Of a stretch of 64,000 nucleotides of DNA, positions 18,201 to 27,252 are shown in pieces. The translations under genes were made by a program, and so were the position numbers. The stretch comes from JAPLUA01 sp964625855. Its GTDB lineage: Bacteria > Verrucomicrobiota > Verrucomicrobiia > Limisphaerales > UBA8199. How positions within the stretch are numbered: the stretch's first letter is position 1; each line of letters starts with the position of its first letter. The notes under the pieces were generated by a model that was given only the letters and a program-made list of their open reading frames with translations, made no database searches and had not been told where the DNA came from. The DNA is taken from positions 124,001 to 188,000 of the forward strand of contig CAZVFC010000006.1 of the NCBI GenBank assembly GCA_964625855.1. The letters run 5' to 3'.

Positions 18201-21200
18201 TTCGTCGGATTTCCCACGATGTTGTAGTTGTAGGCGTAGGCCGGTTCACCGCCGCTGATGCCGGCGGTGAAGTTCCAGATCAGCCGGTTATACACCGGCG
18301 AGCCGGTCACCGGCGGGTCGAGCGTGTCATCGCGTCCGCGGAGCAACGCCAACTCCTCTTCGAGCAGGTTGGGCTCCTGGTTCATGAACGGGAAGATCGA
18401 GGCGGCCGCACCGCCGTGGGTGTCCGTTGACAAGGATTGTGGGAAGGCAATCGTCGGGTCCATCGCGTCGGCATAGGCCTCGTTGCCCAGCAGCATATAG
18501 AGATCGTGCAACCGGCTGGCGGCATAAAGCAAAGTTTCGTTCATCGAACGATCCTTGAGTCCGGCAAGGAGGCTGAACCGCATGGCCCGGTTGAACACCG
18601 TTTCATAAACGGGGATCAAGCCTGCCTGGCTGACGGCATTCATGTTCAGGGCCACATCGCCTTCATAAGGGCCGCCCGCCTGGCTGATCATGGTCACTTT
18701 CGTGTCCACGGGGTTGGCGGTCATATCCGGCAACATCTGGAGGAAGGGATTGACGCCGTTCATCACGCGCTTGACCCAGCCCGGGGCAAGGGCGGATCTC
18801 CATTCGCTCCAGTTACTACCGCTGGGCCCAGTGGTATTGTGCGGCCGATATTGGACGGCAAAGTAGTGATCCGAGAGCGTGAACGGACTGGCGCCCGCAA
18901 TGGTCACCTCGTTGGTGCCTTGGGCGGCGTCGGCATTACCGTAAATTTGCCAGGGCGGGGTGAGGGGGTCGGTGTCAGGCGCCACGCCGCCCGCCGGCTC
19001 CGCCCAGCGCCACCGAAAGTCCATGTCGGCCACGTGGCCGGCGAAATCGGCGCTTTGCCGCAGCGAAAGCTGTTCGGACAGGACGTCTGGGGGCAGGAGG
19101 ACCTGCAAGGCCCCGCTGTAAAGATTGGTGTCCACCCGGATGACCGCCAGGCTCACCGTCAGCCCCGGCGGCACCTGCTTGCTGTTGCTGCTGTTATTAA
19201 AGGCCAGCGTCACGTAACCGTACCCGGCGTCAACACGAGCAGCCAGCGCGGCATGGACATACGCATTGGTGGAGAAGATGTTGGTGACGGTTCCTGGCAG
19301 GTTGCCCACCGCGTTCGTCCACGCATTGTAATGAGCCATGGAGATGCCCGAGGCCGCTGCGTTTACCTGGCCCTTCTCGAAATCCTCCAGGAGGTTGAGT
19401 AGAAGATAAGGGTCTCCCGTCAAGGGTTCTTCGAGCACTCCCCCAAGCATCAATTGGCTGCCCTGCGGATCAAAATAGATCCGGGGATAGAGCGAGGGAG
19501 GCAGGTTCGGGAAGCGGTACACACCGCCGGCGGCGTCGTAGCGCGCTAATTGATTGCCGGTCATGTCATCAATTACCGCCTTGGCCAGGGGAGCGCCACG
19601 GGCCACCACCGGGTCGAACAACTCCACACTCTCCTTCGCCTCCGGCTGGTTGGTGGACTGTTGGTAAACCACATCCACGCTGAGCTGGCCCCAGATTTCT
19701 GGCAGGCCCTGACTGGCTTTGGTCAGGGTCTGGCCCAGATGTAAAGTCGGCGCGCTGGGCCAGGACACCGTATAAACGACGGGCACGGGTGCTGTGGCAT
19801 CGTAGGGGGGGTGGTCTGAGGCTCTTGGGAGCCAGGGGACTTCTGCGCCTACCGGATACTTGGCTGCCATTGCCGCATCAGGGAAGAAGAAGCTCGGTTG
19901 CATCTGGTAATAGAAATGCATCCGAGCCTCCTTGGTGCCGCCGTCAGCGCCGGCGGAAACGGCCCACCAGGCCTTCTTGCGATCTTGCCAAGCCGGCGAC
20001 GGGGAGGTGCAACTGGAGTTGTTGGTGCAAAGCGGCATGGTGGCCAGCGGCATAGGCGGCAGAATCGGATTGCCGGCATCTACGCTGCAGGTGAAATTGT
20101 ATAGCTCGTTGGTTTCAAACACCTTAAGGGCCAGCATCTTCGGGCGCGCCGTGGCCGGATCGAGATAATCCAACAGCACGTACGGTTCCGAGGTGTAGTT
20201 GGTATTCAGATCGTCGCGCAAGGCATAGGCTACGCCGCCCAGGACCAGCGCGTGCTCTTCGTTCGGGTTGTAACCAGCCTTGCTGGGGTCGTTCTGGTAG
20301 TAAAGCGCCGGCGAGGACAGCAACAACGGAGCCGTTCGGACCAGGCGACCTTGGCTGGTCCATTCCGCCCCGGTAATCGTTCCATGCAACGCGAAGGGGC
20401 CCAAATCCTTCAACACGGACCCGTCGGGCTGGCGCGCAAACGGATAATACGCTGCCAAGCCCCATTCATCCCCGAAAAGCTGCGTCTGCCAGGTCGCGGC
20501 TATCTCCTCGGGCGACCGGGCGACATTCCAAATGCGCACTTCACCGATGTCCCCCAACAGGCTCGGGGTAGTAGTCCAGGCGGCGCGCCCGATCCACAGG
20601 TCAGCAGCGAGGGGGAGGAGGTCCAGGTAAGAATCATTACTCGCGACCACTTGCCCGTTGACGCAAATGAAGAAGCCATACCAGCCTGCATAAACGAGAG
20701 CGATATGGGTCCAGGTGTTGGTCGGAACGATGCCCCCCGAGAGCGTGACGATAACTCCGAAGGAGGTTTGGACCTGCGCCTGCACCTGGCCTTGGCAGAC
20801 GCCGAGGGAGAACTGGAAATACCGATCAACAATCCATTGCTGCGGCCAAGGATCGCTCAGCTTCACCCAGGCTTCGGCCGTCAACTCGGAGAGTTCCATC
20901 GCTGGGTCGCTCGGCACCGTGACATAATTCGTCGAGCTGCCGTTGAAGTGGAGCGCATTATCCGCCGGCGCCAGTGAATCACCGCTGCTGCCCAGGCCGC
21001 TGGCGATGACAATCTGTGATGGTTTGGAGGGCCAGACATTGGTATAGCGCACCACCTGGCAGGGGTAATAGACGGCCGGCATGTCCGTCTGCCGGCTGCG
21101 ATGGGCCCACCAGACTTCCAGGTTCCCGGTGTTGACGGCGAAGATGTAAGAACTCGCCTCCGGATTGTCCTCGGTCGGGTAGGAGTAGCGGCCCACATTA

Positions 21201-23407
21201 TAGCGGTATTTGTTCTCCTCGCCCGGGGCCAGGTGGAGGTAGCCTGGGAAACCCGACCATTGCCCGCCAGGGACCACCCGGCCATAGCACCAGAACGCGC
21301 CGCCACAGGCGTAGGCGTCCTTGTCTCCCGCCGCGCTATGAACCACCTGTCCTTGCCCTTCATTGAATTCATAGTCAGCCACCAGACTGCCGGTGGTCTC
21401 TGGCAGCGTGGTGTCCGCGCTCGCACTCACTTCATCCCAGGCAAGCGCCGTGGTCCAGATGCGCAGTTGGTCCATCTTGCCATAGAAGTGATTCGTCACC
21501 GTCGGCAATCCGGTCAGGGCCCCGAGGGCCGCAGTGCCTCGCCCGTCGAAATTCACCCGCGGCACGCCATTGGTCGTCCAGACGAAATTGTCCAGATACA
21601 CGCGCAAGGTGCCGTTGGTGTCGTTGCCCCCGGAGTAGGTCAAGGTGAGGTAATGCCAATGGTTGCTGTGCACCGGAGCGTTGGGGGTCTCGACGGTTGT
21701 CCAGCGCGGGTTGGCGTTCGTGTTCCAGGTGGCGATTTCCAATTGCCCGTTGGTTCTAATATTGAGCGCGAACGCGGCATCGAGGTTGCCTTCGGAATAG
21801 AGGGTGGCGGGTCGGAAATCCGCCACTTTGAACCAAAGCGACAGCGTCCAGTTGGTCTGCCGGTTCAGGTAGCTCTCCGTGATGGACAGGTACTTGGCCA
21901 TGCCGTCGAAGCCCAGCGCCCAGCTCTGGTCATCGCCGGGGGTCAGTTCCTCGCCGATGGGCCACTCGCGCGGCTCGAGGTCGAAGTAGAAATAGTCGGT
22001 GCAACTAACCGACCGAACCACCTCAAACCAGATATTCTCGCTGGTGGAGTATTTGATCAAGGAAAGGCCCGGTGCGGTGGCCGTGAAGGACCGTCCGCTG
22101 TCTGAGATCTGTGCGTGCCAAGGCGGGTCCATTGCCGCCTGTAGCTCGGCCGTAAGTCCGGCAGGGGTGAGGGCGGGGGCCTGCTCGTTGCCTGAATCGC
22201 CGACCACAAACAACTGCGGATAGGCCGGCCAGTTGCACGAAAACCGGTCAACTTCGTAGGGCCAGAGCACCCCCATCACGCCCTTGTGCTGCCAGTAGAT
22301 CTCCAGCGACCACGGCTCCAGAAAGGTCGGCCTGAGTGCAAAGGCCCAATTCTCCTTCGGCCCCGCCTTGCCATGAACATAGACCGTGTCCCCGAGCCCT
22401 TTGGTGACATTGGGGATGACGCCATTCTTGCTGTCCAACTGGGCCCAATAGGTCTCCCGCGGCATCAGGCGCGCGCCCACGTCCGCGCGCATGGTCTGCA
22501 CACTGGGCGCCAACACCTGCACCACTTCGATCCCGACGGGCTGGACCTGGGCTCTATAAGTGCCGGTCTCGTAGTACTCCAGCACGAACGTGCCCGAGAC
22601 ATTCTTGGCGTGGAGCTGTTGAGTCTGCTGGTCAATCCACACCCCGGACTCGTTGGTCGTAATGGTGTTATCCTGATTGGTGATGTAGGTAACAGTAGGC
22701 GGCGTGACCTGGTTGTTGTAGTGGATGGCCGCAAAGAGCCCCTGGAGGCTTACTGTAGGCGCGTTGTAGGGCCATTCGGTCCAGAAGAGCCGGGCGGGGC
22801 GGGAATTGGGCACCGCGTTCACGTTATAGGTCACCGTGTGAATCGTGCCGTTGGTGGTAATCCAGCAAATCGTGATGTTGTTAGCCTGGCCGGCAATGAC
22901 CTGGCGGGTCGAGGGCACCCAGAAAGTGGCGTCGTTAGTGGACTGGTACCAGGCATTGGTACATTCGGCATAGGTCGTAACCACGAAATTCGCGGGCGGC
23001 AGGTTCGTGTTCGCATCGGGTGGCGGCACGATAATGTCGCCCACGGAGAAATCGCATTGGATGCTCTGGACGGACTGACCAAAAGAAGACCAGTATAGAC
23101 CGAAGGTGCCGTCAGTGGGCAGGTCGGTGTTGGTGTTGCCCAACACATGGCCGCCATAGGTGAGGGTGCCAGCCGTCGTGCCGAAGTAGTTCGTGAAGTC
23201 GCCCCCGGGCCCGGGCTGGTTTGTGACCCAAAACCAATAATTCTCGTAGTCCGTGGTCAGGTAGTAATCGGCCGCCGAGGTGGGCACGGGTGCGTAGCAA
23301 GCCAGGGCCAGACCCAGACCCAGGGCCATGGCGAGAGCGGGACATGCGGCGAGCGGGCCGGTCAACAACCCGGAGCTGCGGCGATAATTGGCGACTAAGG
23401 CATTCAT
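15245..23407 (-). CDS. Giant secreted LamG protein with coiled-coil, possibly TcA-toxin-like C-terminal half
   Basis: I place the start at 23407 (MNALVANYRRSSG), which gives a signal peptide ending near PTSAAD and a 2720-residue protein; the frame extends to 23491 without support. Two LamG/concanavalin-like domains lie near residues 497-665 (LGFDGMAKYLSITE; WTLSLWFKVADF) and 817-1000 (LHFNGSSTNYVTVPSDPAME; IGEVRIWNVARS). The C-terminal half is largely helical, with a long charged coiled-coil around 2140-2350, then DALRRYQQAFELAARYTYLA and a beta-rich end finishing VKDIKIFFQTYSIPGD. That order (KDRSMNETLLYAASRLHDLY, coiled-coil, beta tail) recalls TcA subunits of ABC toxins, but the likeness is by eye only. 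It is the main product of the two-component-linked operon. Confidence 0.65.
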   Translation of the reverse strand: MNALVANYRRSSGLLTGPLAACPALAMALGLGLALACYAPVPTSAADYYLTTDYENYWFWVTNQPGPGGDFTNYFGTTAGTLTYGGHVLGNTNTDLPTDGTFGLYWSSFGQSVQSIQCDFSVGDIIVPPPDANTNLPPANFVVTTYAECTNAWYQSTNDATFWVPSTRQVIAGQANNITICWITTNGTIHTVTYNVNAVPNSRPARLFWTEWPYNAPTVSLQGLFAAIHYNNQVTPPTVTYITNQDNTITTNESGVWIDQQTQQLHAKNVSGTFVLEYYETGTYRAQVQPVGIEVVQVLAPSVQTMRADVGARLMPRETYWAQLDSKNGVIPNVTKGLGDTVYVHGKAGPKENWAFALRPTFLEPWSLEIYWQHKGVMGVLWPYEVDRFSCNWPAYPQLFVVGDSGNEQAPALTPAGLTAELQAAMDPPWHAQISDSGRSFTATAPGLSLIKYSTSENIWFEVVRSVSCTDYFYFDLEPREWPIGEELTPGDDQSWALGFDGMAKYLSITESYLNRQTNWTLSLWFKVADFRPATLYSEGNLDAAFALNIRTNGQLEIATWNTNANPRWTTVETPNAPVHSNHWHYLTLTYSGGNDTNGTLRVYLDNFVWTTNGVPRVNFDGRGTAALGALTGLPTVTNHFYGKMDQLRIWTTALAWDEVSASADTTLPETTGSLVADYEFNEGQGQVVHSAAGDKDAYACGGAFWCYGRVVPGGQWSGFPGYLHLAPGEENKYRYNVGRYSYPTEDNPEASSYIFAVNTGNLEVWWAHRSRQTDMPAVYYPCQVVRYTNVWPSKPSQIVIASGLGSSGDSLAPADNALHFNGSSTNYVTVPSDPAMELSELTAEAWVKLSDPWPQQWIVDRYFQFSLGVCQGQVQAQVQTSFGVIVTLSGGIVPTNTWTHIALVYAGWYGFFICVNGQVVASNDSYLDLLPLAADLWIGRAAWTTTPSLLGDIGEVRIWNVARSPEEIAATWQTQLFGDEWGLAAYYPFARQPDGSVLKDLGPFALHGTITGAEWTSQGRLVRTAPLLLSSPALYYQNDPSKAGYNPNEEHALVLGGVAYALRDDLNTNYTSEPYVLLDYLDPATARPKMLALKVFETNELYNFTCSVDAGNPILPPMPLATMPLCTNNSSCTSPSPAWQDRKKAWWAVSAGADGGTKEARMHFYYQMQPSFFFPDAAMAAKYPVGAEVPWLPRASDHPPYDATAPVPVVYTVSWPSAPTLHLGQTLTKASQGLPEIWGQLSVDVVYQQSTNQPEAKESVELFDPVVARGAPLAKAVIDDMTGNQLARYDAAGGVYRFPNLPPSLYPRIYFDPQGSQLMLGGVLEEPLTGDPYLLLNLLEDFEKGQVNAAASGISMAHYNAWTNAVGNLPGTVTNIFSTNAYVHAALAARVDAGYGYVTLAFNNSSNSKQVPPGLTVSLAVIRVDTNLYSGALQVLLPPDVLSEQLSLRQSADFAGHVADMDFRWRWAEPAGGVAPDTDPLTPPWQIYGNADAAQGTNEVTIAGASPFTLSDHYFAVQYRPHNTTGPSGSNWSEWRSALAPGWVKRVMNGVNPFLQMLPDMTANPVDTKVTMISQAGGPYEGDVALNMNAVSQAGLIPVYETVFNRAMRFSLLAGLKDRSMNETLLYAASRLHDLYMLLGNEAYADAMDPTIAFPQSLSTDTHGGAAASIFPFMNQEPNLLEEELALLRGRDDTLDPPVTGSPVYNRLIWNFTAGISGGEPAYAYNYNIVGNPTNTMGTITAEDARRLYPQGHGDAWGHYLSAICHYYDLLSYTNFVWQTEPSATLVGNAAVSTDFFDEQKFAETAAARARTGAEIVKRCFREQYAEDPNSTLAYTDSHPDRAWGLGEWASRAGQAAYYDWIVANSLMVDNLTSLVQIGGDDVPPEGIEKIDRNSMPELAEIVTSLKDIQSQVDSANGTLNPLGLARNVVPLDIDPTAIDAGKTHFEQIYDRALQAVYNACIVFDEARGATLSLRERFDSVHELQEALAQNEADYHNRLIALYGYPYSDDIGPTGTYPAGYDGPDLINWRICDLENLLANPPVASHTLEIGLTNWAFIPNNDFTGTGYEDYEHLAANATNEPTPVGTITIYADDLGLQVKDPGWTGHRRAQGELQLAMSDAIQAWYTLDAKMKDYDQCLYSLEAEMEHRKSDYKRYYAEWAKKEDVENKEEATKRIVSGLKLGKELTELTCEGIKEIALATADMLPSETAGIFGVFPVEELSEDLGTPAKAAIMVSTYAQWLVAHSFEIGIEGREMQQARWDAELQSKLTANEYHDLLRWNTEDTLVKLKEQYVKQSELIAQVEAFQAAVERVRKLQAEGDRLIVERAQVRSRAAQRIQMARYGDISFRIFRDDALRRYQQAFELAARYTYLAAKAYDYETGLLQSDTTRTPGSKFLEDVVRARAPGKFYTWLGAPMVGGSVGEPGLADCLARMKADWDVVKGRFGFNNPETETSRFSLRTELYRIAPGTNGDFAWESKLDSYKVANLNELPEFIRYCRPYIDTTNIEPALVIPFSTFITAGQNYFGNDLAGGDNAYDASRAATKVRSMGVWFTGYISTNGNTSIGLANEPRVYLIPVGEDVMRSPTRNALQYRHWQVADQAIPLPYNISGMGIDNPDWQPVVDSLREPLAQLRRFASFRAYHDSGSFGPSETCTNGRLVGRSVWNTRWLLIIPGRTLLSDPAEGIERFVHGALGSSGRDGSGVKDIKIFFQTYSIPGD

Positions 23408-23534
23408 AGTGCGCTTGAAGAAGTGAGATTCAAAGCATTGCCGATCGGGTTCTCCAGGAGTTCGTCTGGTTAAGAGCAACGTCATCGTCACGCCGCCGCG
23501 CCGCCCGGCGGGGGGCCCGGCGAAAGAGCCCGAT

Positions 23535-24959
23535 TCAACGATTGTCGTCAGTCAATTCCCTGCGGATGTACATAACATCGACGTTGATGTTCTTCAGGGT
23601 GGAATGATGCTGCAGATCAAACTGCACCACCCAGTTTCCGTTGGTCTTCTGCATCGAAACATCCAGCAAATAGTCTGTCACCGCGCCAGAGTAGGGAAAG
23701 TCACCGGCACAGGTGAATCCGATCACCGCAGCCGACCAATTGGTGTACGAATAGGAAGGGGTAGGGACGTAATAGTTGGGGCCCTGACTGGCCGGAGTTG
23801 GCACGGGATACCGTCGGATCACGATCGGCGTTTGCCCGCCGGCAACCTGGATGGCGCCGCTGCCCTTGATCCGGAACGTCTCGGTGAGGTTGGTGCTCTG
23901 GCCGTAGCCGAAGATAACATCTGAGGATTTCACGTCAGAGTGGATCTGGAGGCCATAGTTTGTGATGCCCAAGCCGTAATGGGCGCCAGACGAGCCGTAG
24001 AGGCTGACCTTGTCGCCCAGGTCGTTGCCGAACGAAAGCTTGTAATTCGGATTCGTGTTGCCAATGCCGACGTTGCCATTGGTCCCGACCAGGAGACGAG
24101 TTTGATTAGCTGTGCGGTCAACGATTTGGAAGCTGGCATCCGTGTTGGGTAAGCCCGTCACGCCGCCGCTCAGCAGCGTCCAGAGGTGCCCGTTGGCGTC
24201 GGTGCTCTTAAGTCCAATCTCCACATCCCCAGCCTTTTGGATCTCGAGTGAACGTGAGGGGTTGTCGGTGTTGATGCCGAGACTGCCGTTGACGATAAGA
24301 TTCCTCATGGTGAGATTGCCGTTGAGGGTCTGGGCGGGCTTGTTCACCATCAGGAAATCCTGGGTGTTGAAGTTGCCGAACTTGCTGGCGGAGTCGGCAA
24401 ACGACGCGAACGTGGCGTTGGACGAGGTGGTTGCATAGTCGGCCTGCGCCGAGTAGGTGGCATTGTAGGAGTTGATGGCGAAAGGGGCGCTCACCAACCG
24501 CTGCCGGGGGGTGATCTCGACCTGGGGGGACACGGTGTTGTTGAGGGCCTTGGTAATGGTCAAGCCCAGGTAGCGCTTATCCCCCTCGAAGGCATACAGT
24601 ATTGCGTTGGTTCTGGGGTTGCCCACCTTCACTCCGTCGGTCAGCAGCACATTGAACAGCCCGTTGGACACCACGTTCACTGGGAATGTACTGCCCCAGA
24701 TGTAATCGTTGTCTAGCTGGGAGCTCAGGTCGTTCCAGATTTTGAAGGTGACCTCGTAAGGACCCGGGGTGACGGGATTGCCCAGGTTGTCGGTGAGCCG
24801 GCCCTGGTAGTTGATGATGTTGGGGATGCTGGTCTGGCCCAGGGCCAAGCCGGTGCCGCCGACCAGCAGAGCCAGGACCAGCCCTGTCGGCCGACACAGG
24901 CGTGAGGAGTGGGGAATCGGATGATGCATAATAGGTGTTCGTGTTGAGTTGATGTTCAT
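23535..24959 (-). CDS. Secreted tail-fibre-like repetitive beta protein
   Basis: The start ATG at 24957-24959 overlaps the stop of the preceding gene (ATGA), giving a 474-residue protein with a signal peptide ending near ALGQ. The N-terminal part IPNIINYQGRLTDNLGNPVT and YEVTFKIW is a module common in secreted bacterial proteins. The middle has fibre-like repeats (LIVNGSLGINTDNPSRSLEI; TNGNVGIGNTNPNYKLSF) as in phage tail spikes and adhesins. No S74 chaperone peptidase is seen at the C-terminus, and there are no phage genes around, so I read it as an extracellular fibre or adhesin of the host. It is followed after 127 bp by the giant LamG protein. Confidence 0.65.
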   Translation of the reverse strand: MNINSTRTPIMHHPIPHSSRLCRPTGLVLALLVGGTGLALGQTSIPNIINYQGRLTDNLGNPVTPGPYEVTFKIWNDLSSQLDNDYIWGSTFPVNVVSNGLFNVLLTDGVKVGNPRTNAILYAFEGDKRYLGLTITKALNNTVSPQVEITPRQRLVSAPFAINSYNATYSAQADYATTSSNATFASFADSASKFGNFNTQDFLMVNKPAQTLNGNLTMRNLIVNGSLGINTDNPSRSLEIQKAGDVEIGLKSTDANGHLWTLLSGGVTGLPNTDASFQIVDRTANQTRLLVGTNGNVGIGNTNPNYKLSFGNDLGDKVSLYGSSGAHYGLGITNYGLQIHSDVKSSDVIFGYGQSTNLTETFRIKGSGAIQVAGGQTPIVIRRYPVPTPASQGPNYYVPTPSYSYTNWSAAVIGFTCAGDFPYSGAVTDYLLDVSMQKTNGNWVVQFDLQHHSTLKNINVDVMYIRRELTDDNR

Positions 24960-26737
24960 GGTGAGATGACGCGCAAAGTGTTGATACGGCTGATTCGCTG
25001 CAAGGTGAACTTGCCTTGCACGTAGAGTGGTTGCGCGCGCAGGCCGCAAACCGTTTCCCGATACGTGCCGCTGACAGCTTCAGAGCCCCAGTACGGGCTC
25101 GCCGGCGCGTGGGTGGCCGGGTCCACCTCCAGCTCGATATCCCGCTGGATGGTGCGCGTCTCTAGCGCGTTCGTGTAAGATTGGAAGTTCCAGTTCTTGT
25201 TATCGTGCCGCGGGTGATAGCGGTGGAGGAAGGGGTTCACCGGATCATCAAAACGCACCACGACGCTGGCTGCCAGCGTGTTGCTCAAAACGACACTGCT
25301 GGCCTGAGGATTGGCGAAGGTGTTGGTCATCAGTACCGGGGTCATGAGGGGAAACGCCGCCGAACTGATTCGCTTAACATCCGTGGCGTTATCGGGCAGG
25401 GCGGCGTCATTAACGTAAAGAGCGTAAGTGCCGTTGGTATGGGGCGGGTCCGTCAGGGTGCTGTCCCAGGCCAGCAAGACCTGCTGGAGCAGTTTCGCGT
25501 TGCCAGCGCTGTCCACATGCACCAACAGGCGGAAGCTGGCCGGGGCGGGCGTGTACAGCAGGGCGTTGGTCGTGTAGGCGGGCGCGTTGACCTGGTTGAC
25601 CGTGGCCTGGCCCACCCAAAGGCCTTCATTTTCACTGTGGCTGTCCATCCCAACGAGCGTCAAGCCGTTCGCCTTTTCAGCAGACACGGGCACGCGGATC
25701 AGCAGCGAGTTGGCCGCGTCTGTTATTTCAAGGATGCTCTGATAGGCAGTCCCATTAGTGCCCTGCGGCGTGAATGCATTCAGCTCCTTGCGGCGTACTC
25801 CGAGTTGGAGTTGCCACTCCTCTCCTGGGGCCAACACATGCGACAAACCGCCCGTGGGGAAGCAGGTCCATTCCCACTGGTTACTCGCGTTCTTGGCCTC
25901 GTACGAGAGCGGCACCGGACCGGCCAGCTCCGGGTAACGGCCGGTCGCCGGAGGGGTTTCTGAATCGCGCTGTCGGACCCAAAAGGTCAGCGTGTTCATC
26001 GGGTGACGGTTACGGATGTGGAGACTTTGCTCGGTCAGCACCGTGCCAAACTCGACTTTCGCTGAGGCCGTATTATCAATGACCGAAATGCCTTGCGGCG
26101 CCCGGGCGCAGGCGACCCAATAGGCCACCCCGGGCGCCATCCGCTCACGCGTTGGCTGCACGATCTGCAGGCCGCGGCCGGTGCTATCCAGCCGATAGAG
26201 CTGGTTGCCGTAGCCCAGGCTCGTGTTGACCTCAGTGGTGAAGCGGAAGAACTCAGTGAAGGTGGGAGGATTCTGCGGATTAACCGGGAAGCCGACCAGG
26301 TTGAGGCCGTGCGGATACCAGTTGAACCTTGGGACGATCACACGGCCTTTGACGGAAAGAGTAAAAGGCGCCGCATTGGCGGCTACCTTGATTAAATAAG
26401 ACTGGCAGCCCTGCAGCTCGAGCAGGCGGTTAAGAAAGGCGCGCGAATCGGTGGGCGGCAGCCACATCTGCCAGTCCGGGTCCTCGGGCAACAGGCTGGC
26501 CGGATCTATCTTGAACTGAATGGTCGAGAACCGCCGGTCCCACTTCCACACGCTCTGGATCGGAAGGTTCCGGAAGACTTCGTCGCACGAGCGCGGCTCG
26601 GGCTGGACTTCGAGGTAAACCGCGTTCCAGCCCGGGACCAACGGGATTTGCTGCGTCCGCCATTGCGCGAGGCAGGGCGCCGGCAAAGCCATAAGCAGCA
26701 GCGGGACGGAGATCAACAAAGCAGGCTTCGTTCTCAT
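24956..26737 (-). CDS. Secreted protein of unknown function, translationally coupled to a receiver protein
   Basis: A clear signal peptide (MRTKPALLISVPLLLMALPA, ending CLAQ) precedes 593 residues of mostly beta character, with IPLVPGWNAVYLEV near the N-terminus and a related NWYPHGLNLVGFPV near residue 140. The GWN-V motif is frequent in large secreted proteins of this kind of bacterium. I recognise no enzyme domain. Its ATG (26735-26737) overlaps the stop of the single-domain response regulator, and its stop overlaps the start of the fibre-like protein, both as ATGA. The four-base overlaps argue for coordinated synthesis. Confidence 0.7.
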   Translation of the reverse strand: MRTKPALLISVPLLLMALPAPCLAQWRTQQIPLVPGWNAVYLEVQPEPRSCDEVFRNLPIQSVWKWDRRFSTIQFKIDPASLLPEDPDWQMWLPPTDSRAFLNRLLELQGCQSYLIKVAANAAPFTLSVKGRVIVPRFNWYPHGLNLVGFPVNPQNPPTFTEFFRFTTEVNTSLGYGNQLYRLDSTGRGLQIVQPTRERMAPGVAYWVACARAPQGISVIDNTASAKVEFGTVLTEQSLHIRNRHPMNTLTFWVRQRDSETPPATGRYPELAGPVPLSYEAKNASNQWEWTCFPTGGLSHVLAPGEEWQLQLGVRRKELNAFTPQGTNGTAYQSILEITDAANSLLIRVPVSAEKANGLTLVGMDSHSENEGLWVGQATVNQVNAPAYTTNALLYTPAPASFRLLVHVDSAGNAKLLQQVLLAWDSTLTDPPHTNGTYALYVNDAALPDNATDVKRISSAAFPLMTPVLMTNTFANPQASSVVLSNTLAASVVVRFDDPVNPFLHRYHPRHDNKNWNFQSYTNALETRTIQRDIELEVDPATHAPASPYWGSEAVSGTYRETVCGLRAQPLYVQGKFTLQRISRINTLRVISP

Positions 26738-27123
26738 AGGTTCATCCGGGTTTCCTCCCAGGCAATGTTTTCAGCGCGAACCTCGGTGAGGATTCGCGGC
26801 AGCTCGTGGAGATTCTCCTTGAGGACATAGGCACAAGCGCCGACCCGCACCGCCTCCGCGCGCAGCTCGGCGTCGTCGTATTGGGAAACGATGGCGACGC
26901 GCGTCTTCGGAAAACGGGCCTTGATCTCGGCGGTGGCGCGGAGGCCGTCCAAGGGCTTCATCCGAAAATCCATCAGCACCCAGTCGGGCCGCTGTGCCGC
27001 ACAGAGGGCGATCGCCTCAGCGCCGTCGCTGGCCTCGTAGACGTCGCTGGCAAGGCCGGCCACGACTTGCCTGATCATCTGACGCATGCGTGCGTCATCG
27101 TCTGCAATCAGGATTTTCTTCAC
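26734..27123 (-). CDS. Single-domain response regulator (receiver only)
   Basis: The 129-residue product is a receiver domain alone: KILIADDDARMRQMIRQ with the acidic pocket, the phospho-acceptor Asp in WVLMDFRMKPLDGL (near residue 52), the Ser/Thr switch in VAIVSQYDD and the conserved Lys in AYVLKENLHELP. There is no output domain. It could act as a phosphate sink or protein-binding switch for the adjacent kinase. Its 3' end is joined by ATGA to the gene for a secreted protein, an odd partner for a cytoplasmic signalling protein. Its promoter region contains the direct repeats at 27164-27206. Confidence 0.88.
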   Translation of the reverse strand: MKKILIADDDARMRQMIRQVVAGLASDVYEASDGAEAIALCAAQRPDWVLMDFRMKPLDGLRATAEIKARFPKTRVAIVSQYDDAELRAEAVRVGACAYVLKENLHELPRILTEVRAENIAWEETRMNL

Positions 27124-27163
27124 CGTGGGCCGAGTGTATCGCAGGATATGGCCGACCTGGGAA

Positions 27164-27206
27164 TACGAGTGAACACGCAGAATGGCCTACGAGTAAACAC
27201 GTAGAA
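27164..27206. promoter_or_regulatory. Two 19-bp direct repeats, candidate regulator sites
   Basis: TACGAGT(G/A)AACACG(C/T)AGAA occurs at 27164-27182 and 27188-27206, 24 bp apart with two mismatches. The right copy contains CTACG-N8-CGTAG symmetry. They sit 41-83 bp upstream of the receiver gene start (27123) and just after the NarL-type regulator gene, a plausible place for that regulator to bind. This is inference from position and repetition. Confidence 0.35.
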
Positions 27207-27252
27207 GAAGAATCCGAAATCCGAAGGCCGACCGAAGGCCAATCGGGCGCGG

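Noticed and set aside
23535..24959. Prophage tail gene
   Set aside because: The fibre-like protein has a signal peptide and lies in an operon of secreted host proteins; no capsid, terminase or integrase genes are nearby.
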